A stretch of 64,000 nt of DNA, from assembly GCF_041053055.1 (NCBI RefSeq), contig NZ_CP163443.1, positions 10,337,001-10,401,000 of the forward strand, written 5' to 3'. Every line of letters starts with the position of its first letter. The first letter of the stretch is position 1. The DNA comes from Streptomyces sp. R41. Its GTDB lineage: Bacteria; Actinomycetota; Actinomycetes; Streptomycetales; Streptomycetaceae. The translations under genes were made by a program, and so were the position numbers. Positions 43,332 through 52,114 of this stretch are shown here, in pieces. Under the pieces are notes generated by a model. That model made no database searches. It was not told the origin of the DNA and saw nothing but the letters and a program-made list of their open reading frames with translations.

Positions 43332-44558
43332 ATGAGCCAGCAGCCGGTCCTACTGCCGTACGCCGATCCGGCCTTCATGGCAGATCCCTTCCCGCTCTAC
43401 CGGCAGCTGCGCGAGGACGGCCCGGTACGGCGCGCCGTCATCGCCGGCGGCCTCGAGGCATGGTTGGTCACGCGCTACGAAGACGGCCTCGCGGCCCTGT
43501 CCGACTCACGGCTGAGCAGCGACGTCCGCGATGCCTCGGACCCCCGCCTCCTCGAGCGGCTGCCCGCCACGGAGCGCGAGTCGATGCTGCGCACCATGCT
43601 CCGCACCGACCCGCCCGACCACACCCGCCTGCGCCGCCTGGTCTCCAAGGCGTTCACCGCCCGCAGGGTGGCCGAGCTGCGGCCGCGCGTCCAGGAGATC
43701 ACCGACCGGTTGCTCGACGCGATCGAGCCCGCGGGCAAGGCCGACCTCGTCGAGGACTTCGCGCTGCCGCTTCCCGTCACTGTGATCCGCGAACTGCTCG
43801 GAGTGCCCGTCGCCGACCGGGACGACTTCCAGCGGTGGACCGACGACATGATCCTTCAAGGAGACGAGCCGCCGGACCCGGCCCGGATGGACCGAGCGTG
43901 GCGGCAGATGCGCTCGTACCTGACCCGACTCCTCGAGGACAAGCGAGCCCGGCCCGCTGACGACCTGCTCAGCGCGCTCATCGCCACCCGGGACGAGGAA
44001 CACCGGCTGGACGAGGATGAGCTGATCGCCATGGCTTTCCTGCTGCTGGTGGCCGGGTACATCACCACGGTCAACCTGATCGGCAGCGGCATCGCCGCAC
44101 TGCTCGCCCACCCCGACCAACTGCGGATGCTGCGGGACGATCCGGAACTGCTGCCCGGTGCGATCGAGGAGTTCCTGCGCTACGACGGACCGGTCAACCC
44201 GGGCATCGCCCGGTTCGCGCGCGAGGACGTCACCATCGCGGGAGTGACCATCCCGCGCGGAGCGACCGTGCTGGTCGCCTCCGCCATCGCCGACCGCGAC
44301 CCGGCGCAGTTCCCGGACCCCGACCGCCTGGACATCACCCGGCAGGACAACGCGCACCTCGCCTTCGGGCACGGCATCCACTACTGCCTGGGCGCGCCAC
44401 TGGCCCGGCTCGAGGGGCAGATCGCCATGGGAACCGTCCTGCGCCGCCTGCCCCACCTCAGCCTGGCCGTGCCGCCCAGCGAACTGCGATGGCGTTCGGG
44501 CGGTCTGCGCGGCCCCGAACAGCTGCCCGTCACGTTCACCTCGGGCGACTCCGGCTGA
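43332..44558 (+). CDS. Cytochrome P450 (CYP105/107-like bacterial type)
   Basis: A 408-residue soluble P450. Heme loop: FGHGIHYCLGAPLAR with Cys352; helix K ExxR at Glu280-Arg283; DPPDHTRLRRLVSKAFTARR near 93-112. The I-helix oxygen-activation motif is AGYITT (241-246), with Ile where Glu or Asp is usual. ATG 43332 follows GGAGG. It needs ferredoxin partners, not present nearby. Divergent from a flavin monooxygenase; the two may modify the same compound. Confidence 0.93.
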   Translation: MSQQPVLLPYADPAFMADPFPLYRQLREDGPVRRAVIAGGLEAWLVTRYEDGLAALSDSRLSSDVRDASDPRLLERLPATERESMLRTMLRTDPPDHTRLRRLVSKAFTARRVAELRPRVQEITDRLLDAIEPAGKADLVEDFALPLPVTVIRELLGVPVADRDDFQRWTDDMILQGDEPPDPARMDRAWRQMRSYLTRLLEDKRARPADDLLSALIATRDEEHRLDEDELIAMAFLLLVAGYITTVNLIGSGIAALLAHPDQLRMLRDDPELLPGAIEEFLRYDGPVNPGIARFAREDVTIAGVTIPRGATVLVASAIADRDPAQFPDPDRLDITRQDNAHLAFGHGIHYCLGAPLARLEGQIAMGTVLRRLPHLSLAVPPSELRWRSGGLRGPEQLPVTFTSGDSG

Positions 44559-44579
44559 CTGCACCACACGGAGGCGTTC

Positions 44580-44803
44580 GTGTCCCACCGTTCACGGCGG
44601 ACGGCTGCTCGTTGCACGTGTGCTCTCCGGCCGCCCAGTCGCTCATGAGACGGGCATCTCGCGTGCCACCGCACACAAGTGGGTGCGCCGGTGGCGGCGG
44701 AACGCTGCCCCTACCGGTCGCAGACTGCAATTGCTGCCACACCGCACTCGGCGGCAAGCCACCCGTCAGCCGTGTGAACAACCCTTCGGGTCAATACACC
44801 TAG
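44580..44803 (+). mobile_element. Internally deleted IS481-type element (copy B)
   Basis: The 5' part starts GTGTCCCACCG and reads VLSGRPVAHETGISRATAHK then WVRRWRR, the helix-turn-helix of IS481 transposases, with frame breaks near the start. It is joined directly to the 3' end, CHTALGGKPPVSRVNNPSG then QYT and a stop, ending at CACCTAG. About 1 kb of the middle is missing. Its 3' end repeats the sequence at 41907-41975. Confidence 0.75.
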
Positions 44804-45053
44804 GACACCCATGGCCCTTAGCGAGCAGCACAACGTCGGCACAGGCAGGCAGATCATCTTCCTGCTGGGGCGTGCCTTCAGGCGAGAAACGCATTTTTCG
44901 CACAGATTTGTCCACCGCGCCGCGCAAGCGGCGTCGCCCAGCGTTGATGGTCCAAAGCGTGAATGGTGAGGCCCTGTCACTGCCCAGGCGTCCACTTCAC
45001 GCCCGCCGACGTGACCAACAGCCCGGCCGCCCCACCACTCCCAGGACCAGGCG
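44804..45053. other. Interval without a recognisable gene
   Basis: No family motif on either strand. The downstream end of the small-gene operon (minus strand) runs into it. Confidence 0.4.
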
Positions 45054-45182
45054 CTAAAGTCCGGCGATCAGCAGCAGAACGAGGACCGCAGCCGAAATCA
45101 CCGCGACAGGCGACGCCTTCGGGACGGCCGTCCGGGGCCGAGCGGCAGTGAGCCGGGCCCAGTAACTGCCAGTCCGGCTCAC
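45054..45182 (-). CDS. Small single-helix membrane protein, 42 residues
   Basis: Reads from GTG 45182 to TAG 45054-45056. It has a basic N-terminal half (RLTAARPRTAVPKASP) and one hydrophobic helix AVISAAVLVLLLIAGL at the very end. It starts five bases after the stop of the upstream small gene, so the two form a tiny operon. Too short for a family call; resembles tail-anchored small Streptomyces proteins. Confidence 0.5.
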   Translation of the reverse strand: MSRTGSYWARLTAARPRTAVPKASPVAVISAAVLVLLLIAGL

Positions 45183-45187
45183 CGCGG

Positions 45188-45358
45188 TCATGTGGTCTTG
45201 ATGTCGTCCACCCGCTCGCCCTCCGCCTGGGACGGCTCGGTCCTGGGGACGTCCGGGTGCTGGGCTGCACGCTCAGCCGGGTCGTCGCGCTCGCCCTCAG
45301 CTTGGGAGGGTGTGTGAGAGTACAGCCAGGTGTCGTAATCCGAGGCTTCGGATGTCAT
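45188..45358 (-). CDS. Small acidic protein with repeated PSQAEGER motif, 56 residues
   Basis: From ATG 45358, with GGGAGG seven to twelve bases upstream. Sequence is strongly charged and contains PSQAEGER twice (about residues 17-24 and 41-48), each followed by acidic residues. No cysteine and no membrane segment. Likely disordered. Function unknown; it is followed by a 42-residue membrane protein. Confidence 0.6.
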   Translation of the reverse strand: MTSEASDYDTWLYSHTPSQAEGERDDPAERAAQHPDVPRTEPSQAEGERVDDIKTT

Positions 45359-45833
45359 GGCGGGCCTCCCTCGGTCGCTCATCTCCCATGCTCCTCCCTC
45401 GACCCGTGCAGGGCGAGACCAGCCGGGGCCGCACCTCGCGGCCCATGCCACCGAAGCTGCAGGATGCGCAGCCCAGCCGATCTTCGGTGGCACTGAAACT
45501 CGCCCACATCTCTGCAGTCGACCACGTACGTCGCCGACGACGCGCTCCCCGACCGCGGAGGCCCCACGGCGACCTGATGCGTGCCGCCCTGTTCGAGGCC
45601 GCGCGCCGGCATGGTGCTCTCCCGGCGGCCTTCCGATCAAGATCAGGTTCAGGCGAAGATCACCAAAGGCTGCCGTCGAAGGGTTCAGAATTCAGGCGTC
45701 GCCGAGAGAGGCCGCCATTCGGACCACCGGCTGGACCCTTCCAGTGATTGCCACACGACTCGCGAGCGGAGCACACGGCGTAGGGGTAGGGCGTCTGCGC
45801 AGCAGATGCACCGGATTCGTGAGGAGATCAGCC
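45359..45833. other. Divergent intergenic region
   Basis: About 475 bases between the small-gene operon and the next plus-strand gene. No convincing reading frame; promoters for both sides are expected here. Confidence 0.4.
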
Positions 45834-46118
45834 GTGTACGCAGCCGTCAGACGATACGAAGGGGTGACCGATCCGGCTGAGGCAGGGCGTCGGGTGAACG
45901 AGGGATTCGTGCCGCTCATCCGTCAGATCCCCGGCCTCCTGGCCTACTACTGGGTCGACGCCGGGAACGGAGTCATGCTCTCGACCAGCGTCTTCGAAAG
46001 CGAGGCCGGGGCCGAGGAATCAATCAAGCAGGCGGCGGTCTTCGTGCGGGACAACCTTGCTTCGCTGCTCCCCAACCCTCCCCAGGTCATGTCCGGCCAG
46101 GTCGTGGCTTCCGCATAG
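45834..46118 (+). CDS. Small dimeric alpha/beta-barrel-like protein (antibiotic biosynthesis monooxygenase-like)
   Basis: A 94-residue protein with [58 protein letters not shown] and a C-terminal Val-rich strand. This pattern is that of the ABM-like ferredoxin-fold proteins. GAGGAGA at 45821-45827 precedes GTG 45834. Conserved in Streptomyces; function unknown. Confidence 0.75.
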   Translation: MYAAVRRYEGVTDPAEAGRRVNEGFVPLIRQIPGLLAYYWVDAGNGVMLSTSVFESEAGAEESIKQAAVFVRDNLASLLPNPPQVMSGQVVASA

Positions 46119-46365
46119 CGAGGATGCTCAGGCCACCGAGCCGATGCTGCGCACCCTCGGCGGCCTGCCGGCGGCGCGCCTACTCCAGGTACCCGAGCTC
46201 TCTGCCCGGCCGGCAGTGCGTGCACGCGTCCAAGCTGGGCCCGCCGACTGGCCGGCAGGCGGGCGGAGTCGGGAGGTTCGGACCTTTCGGAGGCCGTATC
46301 GCCCGTACCCTTCGTGGTGTCTACGGCGTCACATACTGGGCGCCAAACACTGGAGGCAACACCTC

Positions 46366-47382
46366 GTGCTCATTGCTCAGCGTCCGTCCCTGACCGAAGA
46401 GGTCGTCGACGAGTTCCGCTCCCGGTTCGTGATCGAGCCGCTGGAGCCGGGCTTCGGTTACACCCTCGGCAACTCCCTGCGTCGTACGCTCCTCTCCTCG
46501 ATCCCGGGTGCGGCGGTCACGTCCATCCGCATCGACGGCGTTCTGCACGAGTTCACCACCGTGCCGGGCGTCAAGGAGGACGTCACCGACCTGATCCTCA
46601 ACATCAAGCAGCTGGTCGTCTCCTCGGAGCACGACGAGCCTGTCGTGATGTACCTGCGCAAGCAGGGCCCGGGCCTGGTCACCGCCGCCGACATCGCGCC
46701 CCCGGCCGGTGTCGAGGTGCACAACCCCGACCTCGTCCTCGCCACGCTCAACGGCAAGGGCAAGCTGGAGATGGAGCTGACCGTCGAGCGCGGTCGCGGC
46801 TATGTCTCCGCCGTTCAGAACAAGCAGGTCGGTCAGGAGATCGGGCGCATCCCGGTCGACTCGATCTACTCGCCGGTGCTGAAGGTCACGTACAAGGTCG
46901 AGGCGACCCGTGTCGAGCAGCGCACCGACTTCGACAAGCTGATCGTCGACGTCGAGACCAAGCAGGCCATGCGTCCGCGGGATGCCATGGCGTCGGCCGG
47001 TAAGACTCTGGTCGAGCTGTTCGGTCTGGCCCGCGAGCTCAACATCGACGCCGAGGGCATCGACATGGGCCCGTCCCCCACGGACGCCGCCCTTGCCGCC
47101 GACATGGCGCTGCCGATCGAGGAGCTGGAGCTCACGGTCCGCTCCTACAACTGCCTCAAGCGTGAGGGCGTCCACTCGGTGGGGGAGCTCTTGGCGCGCT
47201 CCGAGGCCGACCTCCTGGACATCCGCAACTTCGGTGCGAAGTCCATCGACGAGGTCAAGGCGAAGCTGGCCGGCCTGGGCCTGGCCCTCAAGGACAGCCC
47301 GCCCGGATTCGACCCGACCGCCGCGGCTTTCGGCGCGGACGATAACGCGGACGCAGGTTTCGTCGAGACCGAGCAATACTGA
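46366..47382 (+). CDS. rpoA: RNA polymerase alpha subunit, located outside a ribosomal-protein operon
   Basis: A 338-residue complete alpha subunit. The N-terminal domain (1 to about 230) carries [20 protein letters not shown] (dimerisation) and reads as canonical Streptomyces. The C-terminal domain (about 250-325) has [20 protein letters not shown] and [23 protein letters not shown] 46366 follows GGAGG. Compared with the chromosomal Streptomyces RpoA as I remember it, changes cluster in the linker and C-terminal domain (AADM, EGV, ELL, AGL and a two-residue loss near the end). None of infA, rpsM, rpsK or rplQ is present nearby; the neighbours are accessory genes and a Tn3 transposase. It is therefore probably an extra copy. 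Confidence 0.95.
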   Translation: MLIAQRPSLTEEVVDEFRSRFVIEPLEPGFGYTLGNSLRRTLLSSIPGAAVTSIRIDGVLHEFTTVPGVKEDVTDLILNIKQLVVSSEHDEPVVMYLRKQGPGLVTAADIAPPAGVEVHNPDLVLATLNGKGKLEMELTVERGRGYVSAVQNKQVGQEIGRIPVDSIYSPVLKVTYKVEATRVEQRTDFDKLIVDVETKQAMRPRDAMASAGKTLVELFGLARELNIDAEGIDMGPSPTDAALAADMALPIEELELTVRSYNCLKREGVHSVGELLARSEADLLDIRNFGAKSIDEVKAKLAGLGLALKDSPPGFDPTAAAFGADDNADAGFVETEQY

Positions 47383-47520
47383 ACGCCGCGCGAGTCGCGC
47401 GGGAGCCACTCCTGGAGCGGCCAGGCATATGACGAGCCCTTCCGGCTCGCCCCGTCGAACTATCGCGTCCTCGCCGAGGCCGCTGCGGCCGACGGCACGG
47501 CCTGAGCCGGGACGCACGAA
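47383..47520 (+). pseudogene. Short 3' coding relic between rpoA and its terminator
   Basis: In the plus frame ending TGA near 47505, the sequence reads SWSGQAYDEPFRLAPSNYRV then LAEAAAADGTA. It has no start and no recognised family. It suggests the rpoA segment was joined to the tail of another gene. Confidence 0.3.
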
Positions 47521-47559
47521 AGCCGTCCCGGTGGCACGGGGGAAGCCACCGGGACGGCT
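47521..47559 (+). terminator. Strong hairpin terminator downstream of rpoA
   Basis: AGCCGTCCCGGTGGC at 47521-47535 pairs perfectly with 47545-47559; nine-base loop. Confidence 0.85.
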
Positions 47560-47589
47560 CCGCTCGGCGTAGAGCCTCAAGAGCCCTAC

Positions 47590-47765
47590 AGGCCAACCGA
47601 CTTGAGTAGGTTCAGCAGCACGTCGGTGTTGCCCATCGCATTCTGTAGCGCCACGCCTGCCACACCGCCGGGAGGTCGCCGGCCAGGGCCCGGATCTGCT
47701 CGCGCTCGTCGGCGGTGAGGAGGCGGGGTCGGGCCGCGGCGACGCGGTCATACTCCTCGCTCAGC
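47590..47765 (-). pseudogene. Serine-recombinase C-terminal fragment
   Basis: The minus strand reads SEEYDRVAAARPRLLTADER then EQIRALAGDLPAVWQA, matching the coiled C-terminal part of large serine recombinases, then breaks. Another frame continues as VALQNAMGNTDVLLNLLKSV and stops, of unknown origin. A relic lying against the truncated Tn3 transposase. Confidence 0.5.
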
Positions 47766-47803
47766 TACAGGGCAGGCGCCGGTCGCCCACGTTCCAATCG
47801 GCG

Positions 47804-50209
47804 ATGTTTCCTCCGTGGATCCGAATGGGGCAGGCGCGGATGCGGGCCCGCGACGACCTGACCACGATGTTCTGCAAGCGGGTCGCGTTGCAGGTCAAGC
47901 GGGCCAAGGCGGAGCTGGAGAGCATCCGGGAGCAACAGCAGGCCATCGTTGAGGCGTTGATCGGGAACTACCGCACCGTGCTCCAGCACATCGACGCCGA
48001 CAGTCCCGTCCAGGCCGCCCGGGAGAAGGCGGCTGTCATGACGGCCGAGATCCTGGAGGCGGTCGGGGAACTCGACCAGGACGCGGAGGCCGACGCCGTC
48101 GCCGCGCGGCTCGGCGAAGGGTTCGGGCCCGCCGTGCACACTATGGCGAAGGCCCTGTACGTGCAGTCCGGCGCCTTGGGAGTGCCCGCGGCGGCGGTGG
48201 ACGACTTTGGCGGGTTCGAAGGCCAGTACGAGCAGGTCGAGAAGGTCGCCGCGCACCACGGCAACTACTGGGAGGTGCTGCCGTACGGGCACCTGCTCAA
48301 GGACCGCTCCACGATGTACGACCTGACCAGCCGCCTGGAGCTGCGGGCCACCTCCGAGGACAACCGCGGGCTGGACGCGCTCGCGCACGCCCGCCGGTAC
48401 AAGACCTCCCGCGACTACATCCCGGAGCGGCACGAGGACGGCCGCCCGGTCGACATCTCCTTCGCCACGCTGAACTGGCAGAAGGCCGTACGCGACAAGA
48501 ACCGGCCTGGTGTCTTCGTGCGCAAGCACTTCGAGGCGATGGTCTTCGCGGCGCTCGCTGAGGAACTGCGTACAGGCGACGTCGCGGTGGCCGGGTCGGA
48601 GGAGTACGCCGACTGGAGCGAGCAGCTGCTCCCCTGGGAGGACGTCGAGGCGAAGCTGGGCGACTACCTGGCGGAGGTCGGGCTTGCCGAGCCCGGCGAC
48701 GCGGTGCCGTACGATGCCGTGTCGTTCAGCCGGCAGCTGGAGGACAAACTCACCGCGGCCGCCGCGACGGCGGACGCCGGGTACTTGGACAACGAGGGCC
48801 TGGTCATCGACCCGGAGACCGGTATTCCCTCGCTCAAGGCGCGCCGCTCCGAGGGGCAGCGGGCCTCGGCCAGGGTGCTGGAGCAGGAGATCAAGGCGAG
48901 GATGCCGGAGCGCTCGCTAATCGGGATCATCTCCCGCACCGCGTACTGGGTGGAGTGGTGGCGCCGCTTCGGCCCGTCGTCCGGCAACGAGCCGAAGCTG
49001 AGGGACCCTTTCGGCCGGTACGTGATCATCATGTTCGTGAAGGGCACCAACATGGGCCCCTACGAGGCCGCCCGCCACATCCCCGGCGTCACCGGACACG
49101 AGCTGTCGCTGGCCGCGAACCGGCACTTCTCCATCCCGACGCTGAACGAGGCGATCGCCGACCTGGTCAACGCGCACGCCCGCCTGGACATCTCCCAGGC
49201 GTGGGGCGACGGCTCCGCGGTCGCCGCGGACGGCACCCACATGGACACCTACCTCAACAACCTGCCGTCCGAGACCTCGGTGCGGTACGGCAAGCCGGGC
49301 GGCATCGCCTACCACCACATCTCGGACGCGTACATCGCGTTGTTCACGCACTTCATCCCGTGCGGGGTGTGGGAGGCCGTCTACATCATCGAGGGTCTGC
49401 TGAAGAACACCTCCGAGGTGAAGCCGACCACGGTGCACGCGGATACGCAGGGCCAGAGCTTCCCTGTCTTTGCGCTCGCCCACCTGCTGGGCTTCGACCT
49501 GATGCCCAGGATCCGGAACTGGAAGGAACTGACCTTCTACCGGCCCACGCAGCAGACGGAGTACGTGCACATCGATGCCCTGTTCGGCGAGCCGGGCCGC
49601 AACGTCATAGACTTCGACCTGATCGAGTCCCAGTTCCGGCACCTGATGCGGGTGGCGATCTCCGGACGCGAGGGCGCCATCTCCTCGACGATGCTGCTGC
49701 GTCGCCTGCGCGCGGGCTCACGCGAGAACGCCACCTACAACGCCTTCCGTGAGGTCGGCCGTGTGATCCGTACCGTCCAGCTGCTGCGCTACCTCTCGGA
49801 TGCCCCGCTGCGCCGGCGGGTCACCGCGGCCACGAACAAGGTCGAGGCGTTCAACGGCTTCTCCCAGTGGATCGGCTTCGGCAACGGTGGCGTCATCACC
49901 GACAACGACCCCGTCGAGCAGGAGAAGACCGCGAAATTCAACGCTCTGCTCACGAACGCGGTGATCTTCCACAACGCCCTGGACATCGCCGAGATCGTGC
50001 GCCAGCTCCAGGAGGAGGGCCACGTCGTCGACCCCGAGGACCTGGCCCACATCTCGCCCTACCTGACCGAGCACATTCGCCGCTTCGGCGAGTACTCCAC
50101 CCACGAACTCGGCCTTGAGCCCGAGGCGTACGACCCGCGCCTGGACGTCGACTTCGGCCCGCTGCGCGGCGACGGCCCCGGCGCGGACGGCTACGGCCAG
50201 GCAGCCTGA
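47804..50209 (+). CDS. tnpA: Tn3-family transposase, N-terminally truncated
   Basis: An 801-residue Tn3 DDE transposase; full-length members have about 1000. The catalytic domain is intact: first Asp in WGDGSAVAADGTHMD, second in VHADTQGQSFPV, Glu in ATNKVEAFNGFSQW. The first complete block is CKRVALQVKRAKAELESIRE near residue 25, so about 200 N-terminal residues (DNA-binding region) are lost. No terminal inverted repeats or resolvase were recognised. Probably inactive alone but may act if trans-complemented. A matching N-terminal piece lies on the other strand at 56206-56526. Confidence 0.88.
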   Translation: MFPPWIRMGQARMRARDDLTTMFCKRVALQVKRAKAELESIREQQQAIVEALIGNYRTVLQHIDADSPVQAAREKAAVMTAEILEAVGELDQDAEADAVAARLGEGFGPAVHTMAKALYVQSGALGVPAAAVDDFGGFEGQYEQVEKVAAHHGNYWEVLPYGHLLKDRSTMYDLTSRLELRATSEDNRGLDALAHARRYKTSRDYIPERHEDGRPVDISFATLNWQKAVRDKNRPGVFVRKHFEAMVFAALAEELRTGDVAVAGSEEYADWSEQLLPWEDVEAKLGDYLAEVGLAEPGDAVPYDAVSFSRQLEDKLTAAAATADAGYLDNEGLVIDPETGIPSLKARRSEGQRASARVLEQEIKARMPERSLIGIISRTAYWVEWWRRFGPSSGNEPKLRDPFGRYVIIMFVKGTNMGPYEAARHIPGVTGHELSLAANRHFSIPTLNEAIADLVNAHARLDISQAWGDGSAVAADGTHMDTYLNNLPSETSVRYGKPGGIAYHHISDAYIALFTHFIPCGVWEAVYIIEGLLKNTSEVKPTTVHADTQGQSFPVFALAHLLGFDLMPRIRNWKELTFYRPTQQTEYVHIDALFGEPGRNVIDFDLIESQFRHLMRVAISGREGAISSTMLLRRLRAGSRENATYNAFREVGRVIRTVQLLRYLSDAPLRRRVTAATNKVEAFNGFSQWIGFGNGGVITDNDPVEQEKTAKFNALLTNAVIFHNALDIAEIVRQLQEEGHVVDPEDLAHISPYLTEHIRRFGEYSTHELGLEPEAYDPRLDVDFGPLRGDGPGADGYGQAA

Positions 50210-50519
50210 CCATCGATGCCAGGTCACGACTTCAGCGGCAGCGTGATGCCGTCCGGCGCCAGCGCCATGCACACGCACCCGCACTTGGATCGGCGAGTGT
50301 GAGGCCGGTGCCGGCGGCCGCCGCGGGTATCGGCGGGCAGATTCGCCACCAGCTCCGCAAGCGCGTCCGCCGTGAGATGGGCCGATTCCTCGGTGCGAGG
50401 CCGACGGCCCCGGGAAGGGTGGCCACAGGTCGCCGTCCGGCGCTGAATCGCTGGCCCTGGCTGCGTTGTCGTATCCGTTCTGGATGTGGGCCCGCCGGGG
50501 GCGGTGCACTGTGTGCGGA
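50210..50519. other. Interval with a coding-like minus-strand piece
   Basis: The minus strand 50430-50224 has a plausible frame containing TEESAHLTADALAELVANLP and KCGCVCMALAPDGITLPLKS then a stop, with Cys-rich segments. No start or family was identified. It may be the tail of a decayed gene. Confidence 0.3.
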
Positions 50520-51116
50520 TCAGCGGGCGATCGAGATCGCGAAGGGTGTGAATCCGGTGGACCGGATGACGTGCGGGACGAAGAGGATCGCGGCCTCTGT
50601 GGCGCGGGCGGTCTGGATCCCGCCGAGATCAGTGATCCACTCCTTGCGCCAGCCGAGGTTGATGAGCAGTTCACGGACGGTCTGCTTGGCCTGCGGGTCC
50701 TCGCCGGAGAGGAAGGCGTCGGGCGCCTGGGTGAGCGTGGCTGGCGCGGTCATCACCGGGAAGAGCATGGTGTTGAGTGTCTTGACGACGCGCGTTTCGG
50801 GGAGCGCTTCCTGGAGTTGCTCGGCGAGGCTTGAGCCGGGGTAGATCAGGTCGGCGGGCAGTCCGTCCGGTCCGTCGGTGGTGGCGTTGGAGACGTCGAC
50901 GAGGATCTTGTCGCGCAGTTCCTCGCGCAGGGCGACGAGCCGGTCCAGCGAGCCGGTGCCCGGGGTGGCGTTGATGACGACCTGGGCTGTCCGGGCCGCG
51001 TCGGCGGCGGCGCCCGGGGCGCGGTCCGCCACGGTCACCTCATGCCCTGCCCGGGTGAGGGCTGTGGCCAGGTTGCCGCCGACGCGGCCGTTTCCGAGAA
51101 CTGCGATCGTGGTCAT
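50520..51116 (-). CDS. NADPH-dependent F420 reductase-type oxidoreductase
   Basis: A 198-residue Rossmann protein. MTTIAVLGNGRVGGNLATAL is the nucleotide motif; VINATPGTGSLDRLVAL and KTLNTMLFPVMT follow as in the Fno/NAD(P)-binding family. It ends near 198, as expected. It lies 40 bases downstream of the inositol-phosphatase-like gene on the same strand and is likely cotranscribed. Cofactor F420 use is a family inference. Confidence 0.87.
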   Translation of the reverse strand: MTTIAVLGNGRVGGNLATALTRAGHEVTVADRAPGAAADAARTAQVVINATPGTGSLDRLVALREELRDKILVDVSNATTDGPDGLPADLIYPGSSLAEQLQEALPETRVVKTLNTMLFPVMTAPATLTQAPDAFLSGEDPQAKQTVRELLINLGWRKEWITDLGGIQTARATEAAILFVPHVIRSTGFTPFAISIAR

Positions 51117-51156
51117 GATGATCTGGTCCTTCCGTGCTGCAGGTATTGGTGCGCGG

Positions 51157-51975
51157 TCAGCGTGAGAGCGTGGCGACGGCCTCGGCGTGGACGCCGGGCG
51201 CGGCGGCCAGGAAGCTCTCGCTCTGCGGGGTCCAGGGGCGGCCCTCGGCGTCGGAGATCTGTCCGCCGGCCTCGGTGACGAGCAGCGCCCCGGGCAGCAG
51301 GTCCGCGCGGGCGCCGGCGAACTGCCAGAAGGCGTCGATCCGGCCGGCGGCCACGTTCAGCAGGTGCAGGGTCGCGGGCACGGCGGTGCGGACGACGAGC
51401 GCGTCGAAGAGCATCGCGGTGATCGAGGAGCCGACGCGCCGTACGACCTTCTCGTCCTCGTCCGGCCGGGCCTGGCTGGTGGCCACGATGCTCAGGCCGA
51501 GGTCCGCGGTCTGGGAGACGCGCAGCGGCCGGCCGTCGAGGTGGGCGCCCGCGCCGGTGAGCGCGGTGTAGGTCTCGCCGGTCAACGGCAGGTGGACCGC
51601 GGTGAGCACCGGCTGGTTCTCACGCACGAGGGTGGCGGTCACCGCCCACTCCGGCAGGGCGTGCAGGTGGTTGACGTTGCCTTCGGCCGGATCCACGACC
51701 CACCATTCGCCGGGCGGCAGCGCCCCGCCGTCCAGTTCGTCCTCCACCCAGCCGGCGTCCGGGCGCAGGCGCGTGAGGCGGGGGCGCAGGATGTCGAGGG
51801 CCATCTCGTCGTTGGCGGCGAGCGCGCGCATCAGCTCTTCGCGGGTCTGGTAGCGGACCACCTCGCCGAAGCGCTCGCGCAGCGCCGAACCCGCCTCACG
51901 CACGGCGTTCGCGGTCTGGGCGAGCACGTCGGCGTCGGAGGCGGCGACTGCGGTGGTCTGAAGCGTTTCGGACAT
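51157..51975 (-). CDS. Inositol monophosphatase-like protein with altered metal site
   Basis: A 272-residue IMPase-fold protein: GWVEDELDGG (about 75-84, the first metal Glu), WWVVDPAEGNVNHLHALPEW (91-110) and LLPGALLVTEAGGQISDAEG. The canonical DPxDGTxNF appears as DPAEGNVNHL, so the second Asp is Glu and the Thr is Asn, which could weaken or change activity. It is upstream of the F420-type reductase and divergent from a LysR regulator that likely controls both. Confidence 0.83.
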   Translation of the reverse strand: MSETLQTTAVAASDADVLAQTANAVREAGSALRERFGEVVRYQTREELMRALAANDEMALDILRPRLTRLRPDAGWVEDELDGGALPPGEWWVVDPAEGNVNHLHALPEWAVTATLVRENQPVLTAVHLPLTGETYTALTGAGAHLDGRPLRVSQTADLGLSIVATSQARPDEDEKVVRRVGSSITAMLFDALVVRTAVPATLHLLNVAAGRIDAFWQFAGARADLLPGALLVTEAGGQISDAEGRPWTPQSESFLAAAPGVHAEAVATLSR

Positions 51976-52114
51976 GGTGGTATTCCCGTCTGAGGAGGGG
52001 TGCTGTGGCCGGTCGAGGGCCGAACTGCGCGTTACTTCTTGCGCTTTCGCCTCAACGGTATGCAGCCCCGCAATTAACTTCAAATGCATGTCAGGCACGC
52101 CTAGGATTACTCGC

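Noticed and set aside
41993..44558. Biosynthetic gene cluster built on the monooxygenase and P450
   Set aside because: No core biosynthetic enzyme, carrier protein or terpene synthase is present; two oxidases alone do not make a cluster.
46321..47751. A 476-codon minus-strand frame over rpoA
   Set aside because: Antisense to rpoA, no motifs.
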